Assembly (NCBI GenBank): GCA_003695725.1
Contig: RFHX01000341.1
Span: forward strand, 1-25,770
DNA: 25,770 bases
Direction of reading: 5' to 3'
Origin: Candidatus Schekmanbacteria bacterium
Lineage (GTDB): Bacteria; Schekmanbacteria; GWA2-38-11; J061
Shown piece by piece: positions 9,355 to 16,993 of the stretch (positions are counted from its first letter, which is position 1; each line of letters starts with the position of its first letter). The translations under genes were made by a program, and so were the position numbers. A model generated the notes under the pieces. It was not told where the DNA came from. It saw only the letters and a list, made by a program, of their open reading frames with translations, and searched no databases.

Positions 9355-9460
9355 AAAAATCGGAGAAATAATAAAAAAAATTGATAAATTTAACTCATTG
9401 AAATATAAGGATATTTGCTATTCGGAGGAGATGGCTGCCCTTTTCAATGAAATTTTTAGT

Positions 9461-9492
9461 AGGAAAAGTTTGCCTTGCAAGGAAAAGTTTGC
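9461..9492. repeat. Short 13-bp direct repeat (AGGAAAAGTTTGC x2)
   Basis: AGGAAAAGTTTGC occurs at 9461-9473 and again at 9480-9492, 19 nt apart. It lies between the terminator of the upstream operon and the sigma-54 promoter, about 107-153 nt upstream of that promoter's -24 element. That is a normal distance for enhancer sites of sigma-54 activators (FlrC/FleQ/NtrC type), so it could be an activator-binding pair. This is inference from position only. Confidence 0.4.
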
Positions 9493-9498
9493 AGGTAT

Positions 9499-9529
9499 TA
9501 AAAAAGGGATACTCATTAAAAAGTATCCC
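9499..9529 (-). terminator. Rho-independent terminator of the first glycosylation operon
   Basis: On the minus strand an 8-bp perfect stem (GGGATACT at 9529-9522 with AGTATCCC at 9513-9506) and an 8-nt loop are followed by a run of six or seven T. It lies 31 nt after the stop of the small helical gene and separates the two glycosylation operons. Confidence 0.9.
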
Positions 9530-9560
9530 CCGATTTGGATTGTTAAAGTATTTTCCTTAC

Positions 9561-10001
9561 TTAAATGAATTTCTTGACTGCTTTTAAATTGTTGTTCAAT
9601 GAAGAAATGAATGCTGTTAGTTCAAATTCCAGTAAATCAGCCATAAGTATCCAGTCTTCTTTTTGTTGAGCATCGAGGATTTCATTTACTGTTGTAAGAA
9701 ATTTTTGTTCTTCGTTAAAAATGATCTCTTTTGCTTTACTGAAATTATCTTCTTCCATATCGAACATTATCTTCAGGTCACTTAACAATTGCGAAATCAT
9801 CTGCAGGTCATCTATTACTGTTGCGAATTCTTCATTTGCAGCTTCCTCATTGCCCATTCTAAAATTGCCTGCAATGTTCATTATTCTGTCATTAGCACTG
9901 AAACAGAATTCTTCTGCTGATAGAATCGCCTGATTTGCAAGCTCATAAAGTTCTTCTTTTGTAATGATTTTTTCATTCTTACAGGCTTCAGATGTAGTCA
10001 T
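9561..10001 (-). CDS. Small acidic all-helical protein of unknown function
   Basis: A 146-residue protein I do not recognise. It lacks a signal peptide or membrane segment, is rich in E, A, N and F, and looks fully helical (e.g. ELYELANQAILSAEEF, FATVIDDLQMISQLLSDLK). That size and composition recall flagellar secretion chaperones (FliS, FliT, FlgN) or small helical proteins of Maf clusters, but no diagnostic motif is present. The start at 10001 is chosen because an ideal GGAGG lies 7 nt upstream; an in-frame ATG at 10028 would place that site inside the gene. It is the last gene of the first glycosylation operon, 36 nt after the Maf-N/CgeB gene and just before the terminator. A role as chaperone or as a partner of the transferases is a guess. 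Confidence 0.75.
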   Translation of the reverse strand: MTTSEACKNEKIITKEELYELANQAILSAEEFCFSANDRIMNIAGNFRMGNEEAANEEFATVIDDLQMISQLLSDLKIMFDMEEDNFSKAKEIIFNEEQKFLTTVNEILDAQQKEDWILMADLLEFELTAFISSLNNNLKAVKKFI

Positions 10002-10037
10002 TTTTTTTCCTCCATTTAAATTAATCAATGTTTTTCT

Positions 10038-11864
10038 TTAGAGTAAATTTACATTTTTTTCTTCATATCCTTTAGAAAAGTAGACCTCTTGTTCTTTGAA
10101 TGCTTTTTTCATTTCTTCGACAAGAGTATGCATTCTCTTTTCATAGGAATGTTCATTCATCACTCGGTTGAATGCTTTTAAAGAAATTTTCTGCCTTTCT
10201 TTTTCATTTTTTATGTAGAACCTTATCAAATCAGGTATTTCGCCAGTCTCTTTGAAAGATACAAATTCGTCTTCATTGAAAAGTTCATATAAATCCGACT
10301 GATCGTCAGTGATTAGGAAAGAATTACAAGCGGCGCAATCAAATACTCTCTGATTCAAAGCTGAATTCATTTGAAAACTGGTGCAGTTGAGATTTATTTT
10401 TGTTCCATTGTAAACGAGTGCAAGTTCGCTATAATAATCAACTGAATTCCTTATCTTTCTATCATCAACTACATATTTCCATCCTTTATCACCATAGACA
10501 ACACCGCCTTCTTCAATGCCCTTTTTAACTACACTATGCCTGTATTTCATTGTCGTTTTCCAAGTGAGATATGCCGCGGCATTTATAAATGTGTCATTCT
10601 CACTCATTAATTCTGATAAATCGTTGCGCACTTTCTCCTTCATTATTTCTTCAATTGGCTTTTTATGATTAAGCAATTGGATATTGATGATTTCATCCTC
10701 GATCTTTTTTAACTTTTCTATTTCTTTTATCTTCTTTTGCCATTTCTTGACTGCATCGAACATTGAGTTTCCTACGAATGAAATATCTGAAACATATCTT
10801 TTTGGAATCTCTGTAAAAGGCATTGGTTTAAAAAGCTCTGTATCAGCGGCAAGAGGCAGATATGAAACATTACGAAAACCTTTATTTTTCATAGGATTGA
10901 TATAGGTTTTTTCCCACATAAAGATTTTACAGAAATCAGATACATTCTTTTTGTCGTCTTTTAGGGCATAAAAGGGATTGTCCACATACCAAACAGCAAA
11001 AGGAATCTTCATTGAAGAAAGAAGGGATGTAAGGGCTCCGTCCTCATCAAAGCCGAGATGATTGACCGTAAAAATAAAATCAGGTTTAATCTCAAATATA
11101 AGATTTAATAGTTTCTTTATAAATTTGTTTTGGTCTTTGAATTTGATGGGAAAAACATTATGCCCTAAAATCCTAAATGCCTTTATGCATTCAGCAACAG
11201 TAAAGTAAGACGAATCAAATACAATTATATTGAGATTTTGATTCTTAAACTTTTTATAATCGATTATCCTTCTTATTGGGGAGCTGTTCATTTTTATAAT
11301 TTCATCTTCAATTTCTTTGCAGAAATTTGCGCATATCTTTTTTGCCGAAGGATTAATATAAAGTCTCAATGCCTTGAAGCCCCTCTTCATCCTTACTTCA
11401 GCCACCTTTTTGACAACTTCCTTCGCATTCTTTGAAAGGATCAGATGAATATTATTTTGAGAAAGTATTTCTGAAAAATCATGAAGACTAAGAATCTTTT
11501 CCAATATTCTTTTATCGTATTCAATCCAAACTATCTCTTTTTCCATATTCTTCTCAACTAAAGATTCAATGATATATCCAGACCCCGATCCTACAATCAC
11601 CATTATTTCTTCATTTCCCATTTGAAGAAGGGAGGCACTGATACTTTCTCCTTCTCTGTTTGGGTCATAAGAGCTTGAGAGATTCATTTTTTCATCGTTG
11701 CCAAAAGTTACTGAAAGAATTGGCAGAGAATTTTTTGACAATAAGCATTCTAAATGGGCGATTCCCTGCAATTCACATTTACTTTTAGATGAGAGAATTT
11801 CATCATAGATGTATGGATCTCTTGTCTTTAATGCCTTTAGATTTTTTTCCAAAAAATTATTCAT
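10038..11864 (-). CDS. Maf N-domain / CgeB-like glycosyltransferase fusion, copy B
   Basis: A 608-residue protein with two parts. Residues 1-200 match the N-terminal region of motility accessory factor (Maf) glycosyltransferases: YDPNREGES at 66-74, a glycine-rich VGSGSGY at 91-97 and a strand-ending acid in VWIEYD near 115. The Maf catalytic (DUF115, MptE-like) core that normally follows is absent. Residues about 210-590 are instead a CgeB/DUF3880 GT-B glycosyltransferase with NIIVFDSSYFTVAEC, FAVWYVDNPF, DISFVGN, NQRVFDCAACNSFL and the C-terminal ISLKAFNRVMNEHSYEKRM. It probably transfers sugar to flagellin or to a glycan on it. It overlaps the GT9 gene upstream by 4 nt (ATGA), so translation is coupled, and it is a diverged paralogue of the gene at 13585-15402. 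Confidence 0.82.
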   Translation of the reverse strand: MNNFLEKNLKALKTRDPYIYDEILSSKSKCELQGIAHLECLLSKNSLPILSVTFGNDEKMNLSSSYDPNREGESISASLLQMGNEEIMVIVGSGSGYIIESLVEKNMEKEIVWIEYDKRILEKILSLHDFSEILSQNNIHLILSKNAKEVVKKVAEVRMKRGFKALRLYINPSAKKICANFCKEIEDEIIKMNSSPIRRIIDYKKFKNQNLNIIVFDSSYFTVAECIKAFRILGHNVFPIKFKDQNKFIKKLLNLIFEIKPDFIFTVNHLGFDEDGALTSLLSSMKIPFAVWYVDNPFYALKDDKKNVSDFCKIFMWEKTYINPMKNKGFRNVSYLPLAADTELFKPMPFTEIPKRYVSDISFVGNSMFDAVKKWQKKIKEIEKLKKIEDEIINIQLLNHKKPIEEIMKEKVRNDLSELMSENDTFINAAAYLTWKTTMKYRHSVVKKGIEEGGVVYGDKGWKYVVDDRKIRNSVDYYSELALVYNGTKINLNCTSFQMNSALNQRVFDCAACNSFLITDDQSDLYELFNEDEFVSFKETGEIPDLIRFYIKNEKERQKISLKAFNRVMNEHSYEKRMHTLVEEMKKAFKEQEVYFSKGYEEKNVNLL

Positions 11865-13588
11865 CTTATTACCTGAAAAGATATTTTTCCTTTTTTTGAA
11901 TTTTTTCTTTGAACGACTTCAGATGAAAATGTCTTGTAGATTACTTTTTTAAAAAATCGGCAGTTATTTTGGAGCTCTTCCATTAATGCTAAACATTTCC
12001 ATGAAACCTTTGTAGCTTCAGGGTCATCGATACTTTCTCGTTTCATTCTATAAACATCACATATTGGCAATAATTCTTCTGTTGCTAAAGAAAGGCGATA
12101 AATTTCGGCGTCGATTTCAGTCACTCTTTTTGCAAGAAGGGATATATCTGTGCTTACTGCATCTGGAGACTCTGTAAGAGCGCGAATGATTTTTTTTATT
12201 ATTTCCTTCCCTTCTTCTGCAAGTTCAATGATTTCATCGATTCTTTCAATTATTTTCTTTGATTCCTTCTCAACTATGAAATCATTCTCAAAATAGTATT
12301 TCCCGAACCTTACATCGATATTCGATTCCAAAGTTTCGTCGTGCTCTTTTCCAAAATAAACATATTCCCAAAATATTCTGTATATTTCCTTCCAAAAGAG
12401 AGTTTTATTCAGCGGCAGAGGAAATGGAGAAACAAATTCAAGAAATCCTTCACTGTCAAAGCGAGAATAGAATAAATTTGAATTTAAAAAGAGGGTTTTT
12501 GGTTTTTCATTTTTCATCTCTTCATATCCAAGCATTGCTTTTATCGTATAGATGACTTCCTCCGGCAGTACTGTTTCTTTGCAAATTTCATTTTTACATT
12601 TCACATTAAAACTGCATGGCGAACATTTAACATTTGTCTGAATTACATAATGTCCCTCTCCATAGGGGCCAGTTTCCGTATAATTTACCGGTCCAATCGA
12701 TATTTCAATAACCGGCACATTTACTGCGCTCGCAATGTGCATTGTCCCTGTATCATTGGTTATGAGCATTCTGCATCTGGAAATGAAGGCAGGTAGATTT
12801 TTCATTGTCGTTACCCCAGTTGCATCGATGATGTCTTCGCCTGCAATTTTTCTTATTTCCTCTGCGAGATGTGATTCTGCTGATGTTCCAAAAACTACGA
12901 TTTTTGCATCAATTATTTTTTTTATCTTTGAAGCAACTTGGGCAAAATTCTTAACAGGCCATTGTTTATGCGATTTGCTTGCGCCCGGTTGAAGTCCGAT
13001 GAGCAAATCGTCTTTTTTGACATTTTTGGCGGCATAGAAATTTTCAGCTTCAGCAATATCCTCATTATGAAGCTCAAGGAGTAAAGATTTTATAGAATTT
13101 TTTTTGCCTGTTGTGAGGAGATACATATCAACAAGATTAAAAGGATTGAATCTTCTATTGATTGCGGCATTGAAGAAATAAATCATCCAGTCATTCTTGA
13201 TTACCCTGAATCCATTGGGATCTACAGTTATCCCATTTTTATCATTGCAATCCAAGAGGGACATAAGAAATGCGCTCATTTTGGAATGGGTGAGATTGAT
13301 TATCTTTGAAAATCCTTTTCGATTCAGTGATTCGATTTTATTTTTTAAGTCTTTGTAGATTTCAATCAAATTTTTGTTGCTTTCTGAAATCGACTTTGCA
13401 ATTTCTTCAACATCGAATTTGATTATTTCATCTATAAAAGGGAGTCTTTCACAGATTGCCGCAAATTTGGAGTTTGCGAGCATTGTAATTCTTGAATCAG
13501 GGCTTTCTTTTTTAATCTCCTCCAAAAGCGGAGTTGATTGTAAAAGATCACCCATTCGAGCCAAATTTATTATGAGTATCTTTTTCAT
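11861..13588 (-). CDS. GT9 (heptosyltransferase family) glycosyltransferase with C-terminal helical extension, copy B
   Basis: A 575-residue protein. Residues 1-355 form a GT9 GT-B fold: ARMGDLLQSTPLL near the start (the R-x-G-D loop of heptosyltransferases), GLQPGASKSHKQWP as the donor-site loop, NDTGTMHIASA as the nucleotide-sugar motif, then ETGPYG and a cysteine-rich KCSPCSFNVKCKNEIC. Residues 356-575 are a helical extension absent from ordinary LPS heptosyltransferases. GT9 enzymes usually use ADP-heptose, and some act on protein (autotransporter heptosyltransferases). The place here suggests flagellin or its glycan as acceptor, by inference. It overlaps both neighbours by 4 nt (ATGA), without a clear ribosome binding site, so it likely depends on translational coupling. 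Similar to 15389-16975 but diverged. Confidence 0.87.
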   Translation of the reverse strand: MKKILIINLARMGDLLQSTPLLEEIKKESPDSRITMLANSKFAAICERLPFIDEIIKFDVEEIAKSISESNKNLIEIYKDLKNKIESLNRKGFSKIINLTHSKMSAFLMSLLDCNDKNGITVDPNGFRVIKNDWMIYFFNAAINRRFNPFNLVDMYLLTTGKKNSIKSLLLELHNEDIAEAENFYAAKNVKKDDLLIGLQPGASKSHKQWPVKNFAQVASKIKKIIDAKIVVFGTSAESHLAEEIRKIAGEDIIDATGVTTMKNLPAFISRCRMLITNDTGTMHIASAVNVPVIEISIGPVNYTETGPYGEGHYVIQTNVKCSPCSFNVKCKNEICKETVLPEEVIYTIKAMLGYEEMKNEKPKTLFLNSNLFYSRFDSEGFLEFVSPFPLPLNKTLFWKEIYRIFWEYVYFGKEHDETLESNIDVRFGKYYFENDFIVEKESKKIIERIDEIIELAEEGKEIIKKIIRALTESPDAVSTDISLLAKRVTEIDAEIYRLSLATEELLPICDVYRMKRESIDDPEATKVSWKCLALMEELQNNCRFFKKVIYKTFSSEVVQRKNSKKGKISFQVIR

Positions 13589-15402
13589 CTTTGAGCAAAT
13601 TCATTCATCATTAAAAATATTTTTTCACTTTGAGAGAGTTTTCCCTCTCCTTTTTCAATTTCTCTTGCGATGTCTTTGATTGAAATGTGCGCATAATTCT
13701 TGAATTTCGATAAGATCTTTAGACATTCTTCATCATCTCCGCATTGCTTAACCAAATTTTTATATGAATTAATGTCAGTATCGGGCTTTTCAAGTTTTAT
13801 TCCCTTGCCGTTTGAGACGACCTTTAGTACTTCTTCCATTCTTTTCAAATAAGTGTGCTCAGAAATTGCCCTATTGCGGGATTTTAAAGAAATTGCCTTT
13901 CTTTCTTCTGGATGAGACAAGTAGTAATCTATCTTTTCTTTTAATTCATCGATATCAGTGAAGCATTCTATTTCTTCTCCAATTTCAAATTGTTCCTTCA
14001 GTAAACTTCTTTTATCAACAAGTTGAAATCCTCCACAGGCAGCAATTTCAAAGATTCTTGGATTCAAGAAATCCCCGTAGGGGTTTACACCGTCATGGTA
14101 TGTCGAGGAATGCAAATTGATATTGATTAAAGCGGCATTGTATATTTTGACGGTATCTTCTATTGAAATTCTTTCACCTTTTCTTTGAACAGTCTTTGCA
14201 TAAAATGGGTCTTCAAGAGGCCAATCGGTCCCCCATATTTTAAAATCGTAATCGGCAAGCTTCTTGAAAAAGATTCTGCGGTTGTAATAGCCAGCTCCCA
14301 TAAATGATATGTCAGACTTGAATTCGCGAATCTCTTCTTCGCTTAATTCTACAGGTTTATGAATTTCAGGGTCACATCCAGTAGGAAGATAGTGGTAATT
14401 CTTGACTCCTGCCGATGATAGGACTCGAAAAAAATCCCCTTTTTGGATGGTAAAGAAATAATCATAAGAAAGGGAAACATTGCGCCAGTAATCCATTAGT
14501 CTAAAATCTTCAACAAACCAGTAGCAAAGGGGAATCTTCAACGGTTTAATCCTATTTATCGCTGAAATGCTGATTGGAGATTGTGCAAGTGAAAATATGA
14601 GATTTGGCTGATTTTCAACTACATTCGATACAAATATTTCTTCAATGAGAGTTAAGAAAAGCCCCTTTAACTTTTCGTTATTTGTTTTATTCGAGGCGGC
14701 ATAATCAAGTTCTTTATAGAGAGGATAGAACTTACTCATATCAAAGCGCTGTACTCTGCATCCAATCTTTTCAAATGCACGGCTTGTATATTCTGCTACT
14801 GGATAAGAGCCGCCATAAAGAGGATAAGTTACCATAACCTTCAATCCTCTGAATTCATCAGAGTTGAAAGGCGTCAGTTTGCTGATGAGTTTTTCGACAT
14901 TTTCCTTTGAGAGGATTTTTTCAATAGGAGGATGAATATAAATAAGAGGATTATTCCCCGCGAGAAGATTTATTTCTTCTATAAACTTATTGGTCTCTTC
15001 TTCGTCAAGAGAAAATAAATTTGTTTTCTTTAGAATATTCGATTGATCACTGAAAGAAAAAACAGATTTCAAAATTCCACAGTTCTTTTCTATTACAATT
15101 ATCTTTTGAAATCCCTTTTTCAGAAATTCATTGATATGGTATCCGAATCCCATTCCAATGACTATCAATGATGAATAATTTTCAACATTCTTATTTTTCA
15201 GGAAATTATCAACTATTGACCTACTTTCACGCAACGGGTCATAGACGCTGTGATAAAGATAGCCATTTACTTTTAAAGTAGGCATTCCGTTTCTTGCATT
15301 GATGACTTCGCACTCTTTTGTTTCTTCTAATGTGAGTATTTTTTCTGCAAGGGGAAGCGAATTTCGTTTAAGCAGCTCTATATTTTGTTCAAATAAATCC
15401 AT
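13585..15402 (-). CDS. Maf N-domain / CgeB-like glycosyltransferase fusion, copy A
   Basis: A 605-residue protein with the same two-part plan as copy B. Residues 1-180 carry the Maf N-domain pattern: YDPLRESRS at 54-62, VIGMGFGYHI at 81-90 and VIEKN at 103-107. Residues about 190-590 are CgeB-like GT-B: YPLYGGSYPVAEYTSRAFEKIG, LCYWFVEDFRLMDYW, HYLPTGCDPEIHKPV, SDISFMGAGYYNRR and NPRIFEIAACGGFQLVDKR, the last being the classical CgeB signature. The start at 15402 is chosen for AGGAG 5 nt upstream; a TTG at 15414 would extend it by four residues. It overlaps the GT9 copy A gene by 14 nt and the GT9 copy B gene by 4 nt. A glycosyl transfer role on flagellin is inferred from neighbours. Confidence 0.85.
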   Translation of the reverse strand: MDLFEQNIELLKRNSLPLAEKILTLEETKECEVINARNGMPTLKVNGYLYHSVYDPLRESRSIVDNFLKNKNVENYSSLIVIGMGFGYHINEFLKKGFQKIIVIEKNCGILKSVFSFSDQSNILKKTNLFSLDEEETNKFIEEINLLAGNNPLIYIHPPIEKILSKENVEKLISKLTPFNSDEFRGLKVMVTYPLYGGSYPVAEYTSRAFEKIGCRVQRFDMSKFYPLYKELDYAASNKTNNEKLKGLFLTLIEEIFVSNVVENQPNLIFSLAQSPISISAINRIKPLKIPLCYWFVEDFRLMDYWRNVSLSYDYFFTIQKGDFFRVLSSAGVKNYHYLPTGCDPEIHKPVELSEEEIREFKSDISFMGAGYYNRRIFFKKLADYDFKIWGTDWPLEDPFYAKTVQRKGERISIEDTVKIYNAALININLHSSTYHDGVNPYGDFLNPRIFEIAACGGFQLVDKRSLLKEQFEIGEEIECFTDIDELKEKIDYYLSHPEERKAISLKSRNRAISEHTYLKRMEEVLKVVSNGKGIKLEKPDTDINSYKNLVKQCGDDEECLKILSKFKNYAHISIKDIAREIEKGEGKLSQSEKIFLMMNEFAQR

Positions 15403-16975
15403 AATTCTCCTCAACTTGTATTTGGCAGTTTATAGTTAGCTTATAAAGGGCATTTGAAAAATTGTTATGAAAGAAGATTGCATCACTGTATGCATCAGAA
15501 AACTTATGTCTTTCGATATTTCGAAAAAAGAATCTTATTATGTGTGCAAGGGGATGAATGTTCTTCAATGAATTGATCCGTTCGTCGATATTGTCTATTT
15601 CAAAATGTGATTTCCATTGATGGGGAAGTGAAAGAAGGAGTTTTTTCCTGATTTTTACCAGATAATACAAATCGGTAATTCCTTTGTTGTAACTATTGTC
15701 GCTAAATATAAAGTTGATCTTGGAAATTTTATCTAAAAAAGGGTTTTTTGAATCAATGTTATTCATAATATAGAACCAAGTTAATCGTAATTCATCTGTT
15801 AGTTTATTTTCATAATTATGGACATTTCCAAACAATGGCTCACAAGTAATACCAAAGGAATCTTCTTCGGTTTTATAAATAGTTATGTCATTTGGAATGG
15901 TTGTCTCCTGAAGAATTGATTCGTTATTCGATAATATGGAAAGCGAAGTTTTATATACCAATTCTGGTGAGACGGAATTTAGGCATTCTCTATTTATGCA
16001 TTCAATGCTTTCCATACAGGGAGCACATTTCTTAAATGACTGAATAATGTAGTTGTCTTTTGTAAAAGGTCCTGTTTCAAAACAGAATGCCGGTCCAAAA
16101 AATAAGGCAAGTACAGTTGTATCCAAAGATGCTGCAAGATGCATCGTTCCTGTATCACATGTTATCACCAAGTCGGATTGGGAAAGAATTTCAGAAAGCT
16201 CTTTTACCGTCGTTTTGCCGGCTATGTTAACAATTCTTTCATTTTCTGCGGCAGACTGCTTTATTTTTTCAGCCCTTTCCCTCTCTTTTGCTGTCCCTGT
16301 GAGATAGATTTTTACTTTCTTATCATTGAGGAGCATTCTGCATAGCGCTGAAAAATAATTGTCTGGCCAAAATCTTTTTCTATGCCCTGTGGCTGTTTGG
16401 ATAGATATAGTTGTTTCATCATTTTTTCTTTGAGCTTTTTTTTCTTTAGCATTGTTGAAAAAATACCTCGATGGCATTTCAGATGAAATAATTGATCCGG
16501 CACTGTAAAGAAAAATGTCTGAAAGATTTATCCTGTTAAATCTTCTTGTAGAGGTTGATGTAAGTAGGTAATCCATCCATGGAGTCCCGTATATTGTTCG
16601 ACGGTCGTTTTGATAATAAAAGCCAAGTTTTTTTTGAGTGCTTATTGCATCGGCAATAAGACAGGAGAGAGATGAATAATTGAGATTTATAACTTTAGAG
16701 AAATTCATTGAAGAAAAACTTTGGACATATTTTTTCAGTATCTCATATTTCTCGAGTAGAGATATTTCATTCGATGTTGAAATTTCTGCTAAAGATTGAA
16801 TATCTATTGGAATTATTTCATCGACTGATTGGAAGAGATTTGCCAATTCTACAAGATTTTTATCTATAAAGACAGAAATGTGGAAGTTTTTATGCAGTGC
16901 ATTCAACAAAGGAAGACTCTGCAGAAGGTCTCCCATTCTTGCTATTTGTATAACTGCTATTTTTTCTTTATTCAT
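15389..16975 (-). CDS. GT9 (heptosyltransferase family) glycosyltransferase with C-terminal extension, copy A
   Basis: A 528-residue protein. Residues 1-345 are GT9: IARMGDLLQSLPLL near the start, TGHRKRFWPDNYF in the donor loop, CDTGTMHLAASL, ETGPF and the cysteine cluster KCAPCMESIECINREC matching copy B. Residues 346-528 are an extension with several aromatic helices (LTWFYIMNN, HIIRFFFRNIERH) that seems related in position to the copy B extension. The start ATG lies 18 nt after the stop of the large fusion gene, and I see no strong Shine-Dalgarno sequence. It is the first gene of the first GT9/Maf-CgeB pair. The acceptor is unknown; flagellin is the likely target by location. Confidence 0.87.
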   Translation of the reverse strand: MNKEKIAVIQIARMGDLLQSLPLLNALHKNFHISVFIDKNLVELANLFQSVDEIIPIDIQSLAEISTSNEISLLEKYEILKKYVQSFSSMNFSKVINLNYSSLSCLIADAISTQKKLGFYYQNDRRTIYGTPWMDYLLTSTSTRRFNRINLSDIFLYSAGSIISSEMPSRYFFNNAKEKKAQRKNDETTISIQTATGHRKRFWPDNYFSALCRMLLNDKKVKIYLTGTAKERERAEKIKQSAAENERIVNIAGKTTVKELSEILSQSDLVITCDTGTMHLAASLDTTVLALFFGPAFCFETGPFTKDNYIIQSFKKCAPCMESIECINRECLNSVSPELVYKTSLSILSNNESILQETTIPNDITIYKTEEDSFGITCEPLFGNVHNYENKLTDELRLTWFYIMNNIDSKNPFLDKISKINFIFSDNSYNKGITDLYYLVKIRKKLLLSLPHQWKSHFEIDNIDERINSLKNIHPLAHIIRFFFRNIERHKFSDAYSDAIFFHNNFSNALYKLTINCQIQVEENYGFI

Positions 16976-16993
16976 TCTAAAAAAATATAAACT

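Noticed and set aside
9296-9355. N-terminal extension of the epimerase to an ATG at 9355
   Set aside because: That ATG is upstream of the predicted sigma-54 transcription start, and the extension would move the GATGFVG motif away from the N-terminus.
9338-9568. 76-residue plus-strand open frame
   Set aside because: It runs across the sigma-54 promoter and the minus-strand terminator, has no ribosome binding site and resembles no protein.
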